A stretch of 64,000 nucleotides of DNA from the NCBI GenBank assembly GCA_030123585.1, contig CP126120.1, positions 992,001 through 1,056,000 on the forward strand, written 5' to 3'. Made by a program: the position numbers and the translations under genes. This DNA is from Rhodanobacteraceae bacterium. Its GTDB lineage: Bacteria; Pseudomonadota; Gammaproteobacteria; Xanthomonadales; Rhodanobacteraceae. Under the pieces are notes generated by a model, which was not told where the DNA came from, did no database searches, and saw only the letters and a list, made by a program, of their open reading frames with translations. Of the stretch, positions 8,477 through 16,834 are shown piece after piece; position 1 is the first letter of the stretch, and each line of letters starts with the position of its first letter.

Positions 8477-9346
8477 ATGAACGAAACCAGGGCTTCCTCG
8501 CTGTCCGGCATTCCCGTCGCGGTGTTGTTCGTCGCGTTGTTCATCGGCTGCGCCGCACTGTTCGTCTACGGCGGGGTCAACCACTTGCCTGCCGCCATCG
8601 TCACGGGCGTGGTGGTATTCGCCATCGTCGTGTTCCTGTGCAAGGGTTTCTTCCAGGTGCAGCCGAACCAGGGCATGGTGATGCTGCTGTTCGGCCGCTA
8701 CGCCGGCACCGCGCGCGAAGCCGGCCTGCGCTGGACCAATCCGTTCTTCACCAAGCGCGCCGTGTCCCTGCGCGTGCGCAACTTCGAATCGTCCAAGCTC
8801 AAGGTCAACGACGCCGACGGCAATCCCATCGAAATCGCCGCGGTGATCGTGTGGCAGGTGGTCGATACCGCCGAAGCCGTGTTCCAGGTGGATGACTACG
8901 AAAACTACGTGCACATCCAGAGCGAATCGGCGCTGCGCCAGATGGCGCAAAGCTATCCCTACGATTCGCACGACGATGGCAAGCCGTCACTACGCAGCCA
9001 CGGCGACGAAATCACCCAGCACCTGTGCGAGCAAATCCAGGAACGCCTCGGCAAGGCCGGCGTCAAGGTGCTGGAAGCACGCATCAGCCACCTCGCCTAC
9101 GCGCAGGAAATCGCGCAGGCGATGCTGCAGCGCCAGCAGGCCGGCGCGATCATCGCCGCGCGCACCAAGATCGTCGAAGGCGCGGTCAGCATGGTGCAGA
9201 TGGCGTTGCAACAATTGAGTGCGCAGAACATCGTGAACCTCGACGAGGAACGCCGCGCCGCGATGGTGTCCAACCTGCTGGTCGTGCTGTGCGGCGAGCG
9301 CGGCACCCAGCCGGTGCTCAACACTGGAACGCTTTACCAGGGATGA
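8477..9346 (+). CDS. SPFH domain membrane protein
   Basis: A 289-residue protein of the stomatin/prohibitin/flotillin/HflK-C superfamily. Two N-terminal membrane helices (about 11-33 and 38-56) are followed by the SPFH domain, starting [21 protein letters not shown] helical C-terminal region rich in Gln and Ala (around 205-255) is typical of oligomerising SPFH proteins. These proteins form ring-like scaffolds in the membrane; no client is known here. It is the first gene of a compact operon with the RHH and DUF4177 genes and has the palindromic operator in its promoter. Confidence 0.88.
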   Translation: MNETRASSLSGIPVAVLFVALFIGCAALFVYGGVNHLPAAIVTGVVVFAIVVFLCKGFFQVQPNQGMVMLLFGRYAGTAREAGLRWTNPFFTKRAVSLRVRNFESSKLKVNDADGNPIEIAAVIVWQVVDTAEAVFQVDDYENYVHIQSESALRQMAQSYPYDSHDDGKPSLRSHGDEITQHLCEQIQERLGKAGVKVLEARISHLAYAQEIAQAMLQRQQAGAIIAARTKIVEGAVSMVQMALQQLSAQNIVNLDEERRAAMVSNLLVVLCGERGTQPVLNTGTLYQG

Positions 9347-9350
9347 TCGC

Positions 9351-9536
9351 GTGAGCGCGGAGCCGTCCGGCAAGAAGGCCTACCCGCTGCGGATCAGCGC
9401 GCAGATCCTCGACGCGATGCAGCGCTGGTCGAACGACGAATTGCGCTCGCTCAACGCGCAGATCGAATACGTGCTGCGCGACGCGCTGCGCAAGGCGGGG
9501 CGCCTGAAGCCGGAACCGCCACCGAAGAAATCCTGA
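9351..9536 (+). CDS. ribbon-helix-helix (Arc/MetJ-type) DNA-binding protein
   Basis: A 61-residue protein translated from a GTG at 9351, 4 nt after the SPFH stop, with AGGGA upstream. The segment AYPLRISAQILDAMQRWSND matches an Arc-type RHH: a beta strand (YPLRI) followed by two helices, including SLNAQIEYVLRDALRKAG. The tail is Lys/Pro-rich. RHH proteins bind short palindromes as dimers, and the palindrome at 8433-8451 is the obvious target, giving negative autoregulation of the operon. No toxin partner is adjacent. Confidence 0.8.
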   Translation: MSAEPSGKKAYPLRISAQILDAMQRWSNDELRSLNAQIEYVLRDALRKAGRLKPEPPPKKS

Positions 9537-9554
9537 CACCGAAGGAGAAGCGAC

Positions 9555-9740
9555 ATGGCCGCAACGCAGAGTTGGCAGTACAAGGTCATTCAAGTGAAAA
9601 CCGACATGTGGGGCCGCGACAACCCCGATTCGTTGCAAACGGCATTGAACGAGGCCGGCCGCGAGGGCTGGGAACTGGTGTCGACCGTGCACGCTTACGG
9701 CGCCCACTTCGCCGTGCTGTTCTTCAAACGCCCGGCGTGA
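9555..9740 (+). CDS. DUF4177 small protein
   Basis: A 61-residue protein with the DUF4177 pattern: W-x-YKVIQV near the start, then LNEAGREGWELVSTV and a final hydrophobic strand AVLFFKRP. AAGGAG precedes the ATG at good spacing. The function of DUF4177 is unknown. It is the third gene of the SPFH-RHH operon, 18 nt after the second. Confidence 0.82.
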   Translation: MAATQSWQYKVIQVKTDMWGRDNPDSLQTALNEAGREGWELVSTVHAYGAHFAVLFFKRPA

Positions 9741-9826
9741 CGATCCGCGCATCGCGACGCTTCGGCATGATCGGAGCCGCGATCCACCCTTAGACTCGAC
9801 TTCCGCTTGCCGTGAAGGAGGTTTCC

Positions 9827-10318
9827 ATGCCACGCGTACTTCCCGCCGCAGCCCTGTTCATCCTGGCCAGCCCGCTGCTTGCGGTGGCCCAGAATCCGGC
9901 GGTCAGCGCCCGTCCCCACCCCGCGCCCAGCGCGCACGCGAACGCGGTGGCCGGACAAGCCGACGCGGCGCGGATCGAAGCCTGCACCCACATCGCCAAC
10001 GCGATGGTCGACAACCTCGAAAAGGGCGACGCCAAGGCCGCCACCGCGGATTTCGACGCGACCATGCGGACCAATCTCGGCGCCGACAAACTCGGCGCGA
10101 TCTGGAAACAGGTCGGGGGCCAAGTCGGCAAACTGCAGGGCCACGGCACGCCGCAGAACATGATGTACCAGGGTTATGCCGTCATCATCCTGCCGCTGCG
10201 TTTCGAGAAGGGCGGCCTCGACGCGCAGGTGGCGTGCGATGCCGACGGCAAGGTCGCGGGATTCTTCCTGCGTCCCGGCGCCGCGCCTTCCGATTCCGCG
10301 CCGGCATCCGGTGGCTGA
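9827..10318 (+). CDS. exported DUF3887-like protein
   Basis: A 163-residue protein with a signal peptide (residues 1-22, ending LLAVAQ). The mature part resembles DUF3887 or cystatin-like periplasmic domains: a helix with IANAMVDNLEKGDAKAATADFD, then a segment LGADKLGAIWKQVGGQVGKL typical of that family, then beta strands. The ATG at 9827 is chosen because GGAGG lies just upstream; an in-frame GTG at 9812 overlaps that site. The function is unknown; relatives are often attached to secreted hydrolases. Confidence 0.75.
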   Translation: MPRVLPAAALFILASPLLAVAQNPAVSARPHPAPSAHANAVAGQADAARIEACTHIANAMVDNLEKGDAKAATADFDATMRTNLGADKLGAIWKQVGGQVGKLQGHGTPQNMMYQGYAVIILPLRFEKGGLDAQVACDADGKVAGFFLRPGAAPSDSAPASGG

Positions 10319-10389
10319 GAACGTGCGTCCGCGGTTCGGTGACAGCATGCAGCACAGCGAGGTCGTCACGCGGAAGGCGGGCAACGGGC

Positions 10390-10977
10390 ATGCCGACCGG
10401 CGCCAATGACGAAGCAACGCAACCGCGGCGTTGCCGCGACGACGCCGAGCGCCGTGCGCTGATGGAACGCGCTTTCGCGCTCGGCGTGCCGCGCGATCAC
10501 GGGTGCATTCGCAAGCTGCGCCTGCAACGCGAACCCGCGCGACTGGTGTCGATCGGCCTCGACGTGCACGGGCGCGAGCAATGGCTGCAACCGCGCGCCG
10601 CGCGCGCGTTCGCCGCGATGCGGGAGCGCGCGGCGCACGACGGCATCGAGCTGCAAGTCGTCTCGGCGTTCCGCTCGATCGAATACCAGCTCGGCATCAT
10701 CGAACGCAAACTTTCGCGCGGCCAGACCATCGCTGAAATCCTGCGCGTCAGCGCCGCGCCCGGCTACAGCGAACACCACAGCGGCCGCTGCGTGGATTTC
10801 ACCACGCCCGGCTTTGCGGCGCTGGAAGAAGAATTCGAAAACTCCCAGGCTTTCGCATGGCTCACCCGGCACGCGCGCGACTTCGGTTTCACGCTCTCCT
10901 ACCCACGCGGCAACCGCCACGGCATCGCATACGAACCGTGGCATTGGTGCTGGCTCGCTAAACTCTCATCACTTTAG
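10390..10977 (+). CDS. M15 family D-alanyl-D-alanine carboxypeptidase (VanY-like)
   Basis: A 195-residue zinc peptidase of family M15B that would trim the terminal D-Ala from peptidoglycan stem peptides. Diagnostic features are SAFRS, the metal motif SEHHSGRCVDF (first His and Asp ligands) and EPWHW (third His with the catalytic region). No signal peptide is visible from the ATG at 10390, so either the start is elsewhere or the protein is cytoplasmic like some LdcB/VanY relatives. The C-terminus ends near the relic of the glycosylase gene on the other strand. Confidence 0.82.
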   Translation: MPTGANDEATQPRRCRDDAERRALMERAFALGVPRDHGCIRKLRLQREPARLVSIGLDVHGREQWLQPRAARAFAAMRERAAHDGIELQVVSAFRSIEYQLGIIERKLSRGQTIAEILRVSAAPGYSEHHSGRCVDFTTPGFAALEEEFENSQAFAWLTRHARDFGFTLSYPRGNRHGIAYEPWHWCWLAKLSSL

Positions 10978-10984
10978 TTGTACC

Positions 10985-11069
10985 CTGCGATCGCTTCGCC
11001 GGCCTAGCATCGGACTTCAGCGGGTTGGTGGCCTCGACCACGCACAGACAGAAACTTGCGAGCGCGCGG
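10985..11069 (-). pseudogene. relic of the 3' end of a DNA-3-methyladenine glycosylase gene
   Basis: On the minus strand this stretch translates as RALASFCLCVVEATNPLKSD followed by ARPAKRSQ. It aligns with the last 26 residues of the intact glycosylase at 11741 (RTLASFYLWRVVEAANPPKP followed by DAKPVKRSQ). The DNA identity by eye is roughly 75-80%, with a 3-nt deletion and loss of the stop at the matching site. No 5' portion is present. The relic and the intact gene are direct repeats flanking the toxin-antitoxin module. Confidence 0.75.
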
Positions 11070-11169
11070 AATTACCTTTAGCGCTATTCGGCTTCGCGTT
11101 GCCGGATCCGGACGTCATGTTCACAAGGCGTGGCAATGCAAGTAGACTCCCCAATGACAGGAGCCAGCC

Positions 11170-11382
11170 ATGAACATCTCAACCCTGCGTAACCTGCCCA
11201 TCGACCAGCGGCTGCACTTGGTGGAGGACCTCTGGGACAGCATCGCTGCCGACCAACGCAGCGTGCCGTTGACGGACGAACAGCGCGAGGAACTCGACCG
11301 GCGTCTTGACGCGTACGAACTGGATTGCAATGCGGGGCGGCCTGGGAACGTCGTGCTACGGGATATTCGCAAGCGCCTATGA
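11170..11382 (+). CDS. antitoxin of a ParE/RelE-type module
   Basis: A 70-residue protein of the addiction-module component family (Unstab_antitox, PF09720). The segments LPIDQRLHLVEDLWDSIAAD and LTDEQREELDRRLDAYE match the family's helical core. AGGAG lies upstream of the ATG. Its stop overlaps the toxin start as ATGA, the standard arrangement for translational coupling. It would neutralise the neighbouring ParE-like toxin and repress the pair. The antitoxin frame is intact although the toxin is broken. Confidence 0.88.
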   Translation: MNISTLRNLPIDQRLHLVEDLWDSIAADQRSVPLTDEQREELDRRLDAYELDCNAGRPGNVVLRDIRKRL

Positions 11383-11674
11383 CGCTTCAAATCCACGTCC
11401 GCCCTGAAGCCGAGCGAGACCTTCAGGAAGCGGCAACCTGGTACGAACAACAAGGAACGGGGCTGGGCAGCGATTCCTTGATGAGGTGCTGCTCGCGTTC
11501 AACCGGATCTCCGAGCAGCCTGCCCTGTATCCCGTCGTGCATCGCGGCACACGCCGCGCGCTGACCCGGCGATTTCCGTTCGCTGTGTACTATCTCTGGC
11601 AGGCAGAGGTCATCATCGTGGTTGCCGTCATGCACGGCAGCCGCAATCCGCGGCGCTGGAAGCAAAGAACCTGA
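11379..11674 (+). pseudogene. ParE/RelE-type toxin, frameshifted
   Basis: The frame starting at the overlapping ATG (11379) reads MTLQIHVRPEAERDLQEA, then WYEQQGTGLG, as in ParE. After about 11467 it continues out of frame and stops at 11564. From about 11468 the expected sequence resumes in another frame (QRFLDEVLLAFNRISEQP, then RRFPFAVYYLW and HGSRNPRRW) and ends at 11674. One base is missing near 11466-11468. Restored, the product would be about 98 residues, the normal ParE length. As written the toxin is inactive; a sequencing error is the main alternative. Confidence 0.85.
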
Positions 11675-11740
11675 CGGTTCGCGGCAGCAGGTCGCCGGCG
11701 ATTGCGGGCGTCTCATTGCTGAGCGCCGAACCACGACAGA

Positions 11741-12427
11741 TCAATCCTGCGAACGTTTCACCGGCTTGGCATCGGGCTTGGGCGGGTTGGCGGCTTCCAC
11801 CACACGCCACAGATAAAAACTCGCCAGCGTGCGGTACGGTCCCCAGCGCTCGCCGAATTCTGCGAGCGCCAGCGGCGCCGGCATTTCCGGGAAACGGTGC
11901 ACGATCTGCGCGCCCTTGCGGATGCCGAGGTCGTGGATGGGCAGCACGTCGGGACGGCCGAGCCGGAACATCAACAGCATCTCGACGGTCCAGCGGCCGA
12001 TGCCGCGCACCTGGATGAGGTGATCGATCAAATCCTGGTCCGGCATGCGGTCGAGCTGCGCCGCCGTGGGCACGATGCCTGCGTGCGACTTGGCTGCGAG
12101 GTCGCGCAAGGCGGCGATCTTGTTGCGCGACACGCCCGCACCGCGCAAGGCCTCGTCGCTGGCGGCGTCGAGTCCGCGCGCGGTGATCTTGCGTCCGCGC
12201 GGCATCAGCGCCTCCACCCTCCCCGCGATCGTCGCCGCGGCCTTGCCGGAAAGCTGCTGGTACAGGATCGAATGCGCCAGCGCGTCGACCGGATCGAAGC
12301 GCTGGTTGAAATCGCGCTCGATCGGACCGATCCGGCGCATCCACGCCGCCAGCTTGCGATCGCGCTTGCCGAGGTGCGCCACCGCCGCCTGCACGTCGAA
12401 GCCGCGCGGGATCAAGGTGCCTGCCAT
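11741..12427 (-). CDS. DNA-3-methyladenine glycosylase, AlkA/HhH-GPD family
   Basis: A 228-residue base-excision repair enzyme that removes alkylated purines. The helix-hairpin-helix VRGIGRWTVEM and the catalytic Asp in LPIHDLGIRKG are present. The N-terminal AlkA domain of E. coli is lacking, as in the shorter AlkA-like enzymes of this group. It begins at the ATG at 12427, 10 nt after the DUF423 stop, so it may be read with the upstream genes. A decayed copy of its C-terminal end lies at 10985-11069 beyond the toxin-antitoxin genes. Confidence 0.9.
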   Translation of the reverse strand: MAGTLIPRGFDVQAAVAHLGKRDRKLAAWMRRIGPIERDFNQRFDPVDALAHSILYQQLSGKAAATIAGRVEALMPRGRKITARGLDAASDEALRGAGVSRNKIAALRDLAAKSHAGIVPTAAQLDRMPDQDLIDHLIQVRGIGRWTVEMLLMFRLGRPDVLPIHDLGIRKGAQIVHRFPEMPAPLALAEFGERWGPYRTLASFYLWRVVEAANPPKPDAKPVKRSQD

Positions 12428-12437
12428 CGAATGTTCC

Positions 12438-12845
12438 TCATGCCTGTTTCCGTTGATAGAGCATCACGCCCAGCGCGATCCATCCGGCGACCAACGCGAT
12501 GCCGCCCAGTGGCGTGACGATGCCGACGCTGCGCGGCGCACCCAGCGCCAGTGCGTACAGGCTGCCGCAGAACAGCACGATGCCCAGCGTGAAAAGCACT
12601 GAGGCCAACTGCCGCGCGTGCGAGCGGCGCGCGGACACCGCACACACCGCCAACGCCAGCGCGTGCCAGAACTGGAACCGCACCGCGGTCTCCCAGACCT
12701 CCAGCATCGATGCCGGCAACTCGGTGCGCAACGCGTGTGCGCCGAGCGCGCCCAACAGCACCGCACTCGCGCCGGCGATCGCCGTGGCCACCGCCGGCCA
12801 GCGCAGCGGTTTTCCGGTTGCGGCGAAGTCCGAACCCATCGTCAT
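12438..12845 (-). CDS. DUF423 membrane protein (YgdD-like)
   Basis: A 135-residue protein with four hydrophobic helices and the DUF423 hallmarks GALGAHAL near the N-terminus and FQFWHALAL in the second helix. The start at 12845 overlaps the stop of the preceding GldG-like gene as ATGA, supporting translational coupling; an ATG at 12839 is an alternative. The function is unknown; relatives are inner-membrane proteins. Confidence 0.85.
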   Translation of the reverse strand: MTMGSDFAATGKPLRWPAVATAIAGASAVLLGALGAHALRTELPASMLEVWETAVRFQFWHALALAVCAVSARRSHARQLASVLFTLGIVLFCGSLYALALGAPRSVGIVTPLGGIALVAGWIALGVMLYQRKQA

Positions 12846-14656
12846 GCACCGTCCGCGCGGCGCCGCGCGGTGCGCCACGCTCCGTACATCAACCCGAGCA
12901 ACGACACGAGGATCGGCATCAGCAGGATGTCGATGAACTTCAGCAGCATCGAAAGCCGTTCGATGTCGGCGTCGAGGCTGCGCTGCACCGCGCGCAGCTC
13001 GCCGCGGATCTGCAGCTTGCGCTGCGTGAACTGCTCGACCGCGGCCTTCTGCGCCGCCGTGCCGGTGTGGCCGTGCGCGGATTGCTTGAGTTGGGCGATG
13101 CGCTGTTCGGTGTCGCTGAGTTCGGCCTGCAGTTCGATCTGCTTGGCCTTGAACTTGTCGTCGGCCTGGCGGCGCAACGCATCCACGCGCGTGAACCGGC
13201 GTTCGTCGACGGCGCGGCCGCGGATCGCGATCAGGTCGGACGGGCCGGCGAGGTCATCGACCGCGTTGACGAGGAAATCGCCGTTGTTGGCGAACGGCGT
13301 CATCAACGCCTGGCCGGGAGACGTGCCCGCCTGCACCCACAGCCGGTCCGCCAACAGGTCGGTGTCGCCGACCAGGATCACCTCGGGCTTGCGCGCCGGT
13401 GGCCTGGCGGGGACGTCGGCTGGAAACGCGCCGGGCAACGTGCCCACCAGCCGCACCGCGATGGCGTAGTGCTCACCATCCGGCTTGTAGCCGTTGTACA
13501 GCGCCGATGGATCGAACGCTTCGCGCACCCGCGCGGTCGGCACCGACATCGCCTCGGTGGTGCTCTGGATCAGCGGATCGAGCCGGATCGTCGCGTCGGG
13601 CAACAACTTGAAATAGCCGGCCGAGGACACGTCGATCAGATTGAGCACGGCAGTGACGGGATCGCGGCGGTTGAACTCGTCCCCGGTCAGTCCCAGCACC
13701 GACGGGTGGCGCACGGGCGCTCCGGTGAGCGGCGATTGCACGACCAGCGCGCGCGAGCGGTCCAGCAGCACGCGCTCGGGATCGAACGCGACGCCCCACG
13801 CGCGGAACAGCGTGGGCAGCTCGGAACCCGTGTCGCCGTCGAGCTCCGAATCCGGGTCCACGAACGCCAGCAGCCGTCCTCCGCGCTGCACGTAGCGATC
13901 CACCGCCTGCACGTCGGCCTGCGAAAGCCCGGTCGGCTGGATCAGCACCAGCACGTCCGCATCCGTCGCTTGCAAGGATGCCAGCGAAGCCCCATCGAGA
14001 CGTCGCACGTCGAACAACTGCTGCAACTGCTGCAGCGCGGTCCACGCCGGCGCCGGGTTGCCCTCGGCATCAGTGCCGCCCCAGATCGGCAGCCCGCTGT
14101 AGATCGCGACGCGCGGCTTGTGCGGCGTGCTGAGTTCGTACAGCAGCTTGGCGATGTCGTATTCGAGGTAACGTTCCCTGGCGAACAGGAAAAACGGAAT
14201 GGCCGCGGTGTGGTCGTTGCCGGCATTGCGCCCGGCGAGGCCGAAGAAGATCGACTCGCCGGTTCCCTCGGCCGGCACCGAAGTCAGGCCGGCGGCCGTC
14301 GCGCGATCCTCGTCCTCGGAAAACGGCAGCGGATCGACCAGCTTCAGGTGCACCCGTCCGTGCGAATCGCGCACGACCTCATCCAGCATGCTCACCACTC
14401 GTTGGTGGTAGGCGCGCAGCTGCGGCAGGTTGTGGCTCGCGCGGTCGGAGAAGTACAGCGTCAGGTCGAGCGGCTGGTTCAGGTGATCGAGCATGTCGCG
14501 GGTGCCGGGCGACAACGTGTAAAGCCTGTCCTGGGTGAGGTCGACGCGCACGCCGCCCAGCCAGCGCGACGCGCCCAGCACCAGCAGCACGTACAGCGCC
14601 GCCAGCAGCGGCAACGCCAGCCACAGGCGCCCGCGCCAGAAGCCGCGCGCATTCAT
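12842..14656 (-). CDS. GldG-like ABC transporter auxiliary protein
   Basis: A 604-residue protein of the ABC-type uncharacterised transport (GldG, PF09822) family. One membrane helix near residues 10-30 is followed by a large periplasmic region starting VDLTQDRLYTLSPGT. A coiled coil lies near 505-560 and a second helix at about 570-590 near the C-terminus. It works with the permease (14653-15426) and ATPase (15688-16629) as an exporter of unknown substrate. The start at 14656 overlaps the permease stop as ATGA. In Bacteroidetes, GldG belongs to the gliding and T9SS machinery; here only the transporter part exists. Confidence 0.87.
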   Translation of the reverse strand: MNARGFWRGRLWLALPLLAALYVLLVLGASRWLGGVRVDLTQDRLYTLSPGTRDMLDHLNQPLDLTLYFSDRASHNLPQLRAYHQRVVSMLDEVVRDSHGRVHLKLVDPLPFSEDEDRATAAGLTSVPAEGTGESIFFGLAGRNAGNDHTAAIPFFLFARERYLEYDIAKLLYELSTPHKPRVAIYSGLPIWGGTDAEGNPAPAWTALQQLQQLFDVRRLDGASLASLQATDADVLVLIQPTGLSQADVQAVDRYVQRGGRLLAFVDPDSELDGDTGSELPTLFRAWGVAFDPERVLLDRSRALVVQSPLTGAPVRHPSVLGLTGDEFNRRDPVTAVLNLIDVSSAGYFKLLPDATIRLDPLIQSTTEAMSVPTARVREAFDPSALYNGYKPDGEHYAIAVRLVGTLPGAFPADVPARPPARKPEVILVGDTDLLADRLWVQAGTSPGQALMTPFANNGDFLVNAVDDLAGPSDLIAIRGRAVDERRFTRVDALRRQADDKFKAKQIELQAELSDTEQRIAQLKQSAHGHTGTAAQKAAVEQFTQRKLQIRGELRAVQRSLDADIERLSMLLKFIDILLMPILVSLLGLMYGAWRTARRRADGA

Positions 14657-15426
14657 CCGCCGCGCCTCGCCGCCAGCACCAGCGCGTTCGCAGCCAGCCA
14701 GAACACGATGGTCAGGACGAAATACGCGATGTCGCCGAGGTCGAGCACGCCGCTCGCGATCGCCTGGAAGTGCGCGAGCAGGCTCAAGTCGGACAACGCA
14801 TCGGCGGCGCGATTGGAACCCAGCGCCAGCAACGGCTGCTGCACCAGCGGATCGCCGGCGAGCAAAAACAGAAAGCACACCGCCAGCGCGAGGATGAAGG
14901 CGATCACCTGGCTGCGCGTCAGCACCGACAGGCATTCGCTGATCGCGAGGAGCGCGCCGGCCATCAGGAAGCTGCCGAGGTAGCCGGCCAGAATCACGCC
15001 GTTGTCGGGCTGGCCGAGGTAATTGACGGTGAGCCACATCGGGAAGGTCAGCGCCAGCGCGCAGCCGATGTACAGCCACGCGGCGAGGAACTTCGCCAGC
15101 ACCGCCTGCCAGGCGTGGATCGGCAGCGTCATCAGCAATTCCAGCGTGCCGCTGCGGCGCTCTTCGGCCCACAGCCGCATCGCCAGCGCCGGCACCAGCA
15201 CCAGGTACAGCCACGGGTGGAAGCGGAAGAATGGATCGAGGTCGGCCTGCCCGCGCTCGAAGAACGCGCCGAGGTAGAACGTGAACGCGCCCGCGGACAG
15301 CAGGAAGATCACGCTGAACAGCCACGCCACCGGCGTGATCAGGTAGCCGTGCAGTTCGCGCAGGAACACGCCGGCGAACGGGCTTCCGCGCCGGTCCGTC
15401 GCGGCGCTCGCCGTCACGCCGGACAT
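14653..15426 (-). CDS. ABC-2 type permease (GldF-like)
   Basis: A 257-residue integral membrane protein with six predicted helices and the ABC-2 permease signature around EERRSGTLELLMTLP. It is the membrane channel of the exporter formed with the ATPase encoded upstream and the GldG-like protein downstream. The ATG at 15426 begins a normal short cytoplasmic N-terminus. The open frame extends to 15516 but enters the intergenic repeat. The 261-nt gap separating it from the ATPase gene is unusual for such an operon and contains an inverted-repeat element. Confidence 0.87.
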   Translation of the reverse strand: MSGVTASAATDRRGSPFAGVFLRELHGYLITPVAWLFSVIFLLSAGAFTFYLGAFFERGQADLDPFFRFHPWLYLVLVPALAMRLWAEERRSGTLELLMTLPIHAWQAVLAKFLAAWLYIGCALALTFPMWLTVNYLGQPDNGVILAGYLGSFLMAGALLAISECLSVLTRSQVIAFILALAVCFLFLLAGDPLVQQPLLALGSNRAADALSDLSLLAHFQAIASGVLDLGDIAYFVLTIVFWLAANALVLAARRGG

Positions 15427-15471
15427 GGCCGTGTTCGTGCCTGCGATGGATGCGAAAAGGAAAAGATCATC

Positions 15472-15670
15472 CGCAAATGAACGCGAAGAACGCAAATAAA
15501 AACCAGAGCGGTCCAATCTGAAATCATTGATGTTGATTCGTGTTCATCGACGGACAACCCTTGCCTCAAACCGTGAATAGAGCAGCTCGTCCATAAACAA
15601 GCGTCAAGGAACCCGGATACGGCCGCGCGCCGTCCTGCTTGCATTCGCGTTCTTTGCGTCCTTATGCGGA
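15472..15670. repeat. inverted-repeat (MITE-like) element inside the ABC operon
   Basis: The left end (CGCAAATGAACGCGAAG, 15472-15488) and right end (15642-15670, CATTCGCGTTCTTTGCG then a further matching run) are imperfect inverted repeats bounding about 200 bp. The intervening DNA is less GC-rich than its surroundings and codes for nothing. The 17-nt core of the left arm recurs exactly, inverted, at 61015-61031 in another inverted repeat. Confidence 0.6.
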
Positions 15671-15687
15671 CTGTGGATGTTTGCTGC

Positions 15688-16629
15688 TCACGCGGCATAC
15701 GGAAGGTCTTCGGCGTCGGCGGTGACGCGCCGGAACACGTCCTCGAGCCGGCCGCGTTCGAGCTGCAGTTCGTCCACGCGTACGCGCTGTTCGTCCAGCA
15801 ATTTCACCACGGCGTGGAAGATGTCCTGCCCGTCGCGCGGGAACACCGTGACGCGGCCGTCCACCGGATCGACCTCGACCGCATCCACTTCCGGCAGGCG
15901 GCCCAGCATCTCGCGCGCGAGCGCGCTGGCCGGCGCCCGGAAGCTGACGGCGTGGTGGAAACGCGATTGCCGCTCCAGTTCCGCGGGCGTGCCCACCACG
16001 CGCAGGCGGCCGCGCGCCAGGATCGCGACCCGGTTGCAGGCGGCCCGGACCTCGCCAAGCGCGTGGGTGGAAACGATGATCGCGCGATCGCGCGCCATGT
16101 TGCGGATCAACGCGTGCACCTCGCGCTGCTGGTTCGGATCGAGTCCATCGGTGGGTTCGTCCAGGATCAGCGCCGGCGGATCGTGCAGCAGCGCCTGCGC
16201 CAGGCATACGCGCCGGCGGTAACCCTTGGACAGCGTTTCGATGCCCTGCCCGAGCACCGGCTGCAACTGCAGGCGCTCGATCGTCTCGTCGAGGCCGCGC
16301 CGTCCGCTGACGCCGGTCAGGCCTCGCACGCGCGCGGCAAAGGCGAGGAACTCGGCGACGCTGAGTTCGCCGTAGCTGGGCGCGCCCTCGGGCAGGTAGC
16401 CCAGCGCGCGGCGCGCCGCCAGCGGCTCGCCCACCACGTCGTGGCCGCACACGCGCGCCCGGCCCGACCCTGGCATCAGGAATCCGGCGATCATGCGCAT
16501 CGTGGTGGTCTTGCCGGCGCCGTTCGGACCCAGCAACGCCAGCACCTGACCGGGCGCGACCTTGAGGCTCAGATCGGCCACCGCATCGATGCGGCCGTAA
16601 CGTTTGCCGAGGTGTTCGGTTTCGATCAT
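15688..16629 (-). CDS. ABC transporter ATPase (GldA-like)
   Basis: A 313-residue nucleotide-binding subunit with Walker A GPNGAGKTT, signature LSKGYRRR, Walker B ALILDEPTDGLD and the switch His in VSTHALGEV. The extended C-terminal domain (about 220-313) is typical of ABC-2/GldA-type ATPases. It powers the exporter whose permease and GldG-like partner follow on the same strand after the repeat-containing gap. It is the first gene of the operon. Confidence 0.92.
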   Translation of the reverse strand: MIETEHLGKRYGRIDAVADLSLKVAPGQVLALLGPNGAGKTTTMRMIAGFLMPGSGRARVCGHDVVGEPLAARRALGYLPEGAPSYGELSVAEFLAFAARVRGLTGVSGRRGLDETIERLQLQPVLGQGIETLSKGYRRRVCLAQALLHDPPALILDEPTDGLDPNQQREVHALIRNMARDRAIIVSTHALGEVRAACNRVAILARGRLRVVGTPAELERQSRFHHAVSFRAPASALAREMLGRLPEVDAVEVDPVDGRVTVFPRDGQDIFHAVVKLLDEQRVRVDELQLERGRLEDVFRRVTADAEDLPYAA

Positions 16630-16782
16630 CGCCAGCCGGAATCGTGCGCTTGCGCAAACTGTAGCAGGGCGAGAAGCGGCGATCGCATCGTGTCACTCGC
16701 CTCAAGCGCTGCGAGCGGTTCATGCCGACGGCCGCACGAAATCCGACCGGAAGCCAGCGCAAACTTTCCCGCAATGCAGGCC

Positions 16783-16810
16783 AACGAAAAGGCCCGCGCA
16801 TGGCGGGCCT
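16783..16810 (-). terminator. intrinsic terminator of the SRPBCC membrane protein gene
   Basis: On the minus strand, GGCCCGCC and GCGGGCC pair around a short loop and are followed by TTTTCGTT. It begins about 25 nt after the stop at 16835. Confidence 0.75.
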
Positions 16811-16834
16811 CATCGTTCCTCGTGGATGCGGCGT

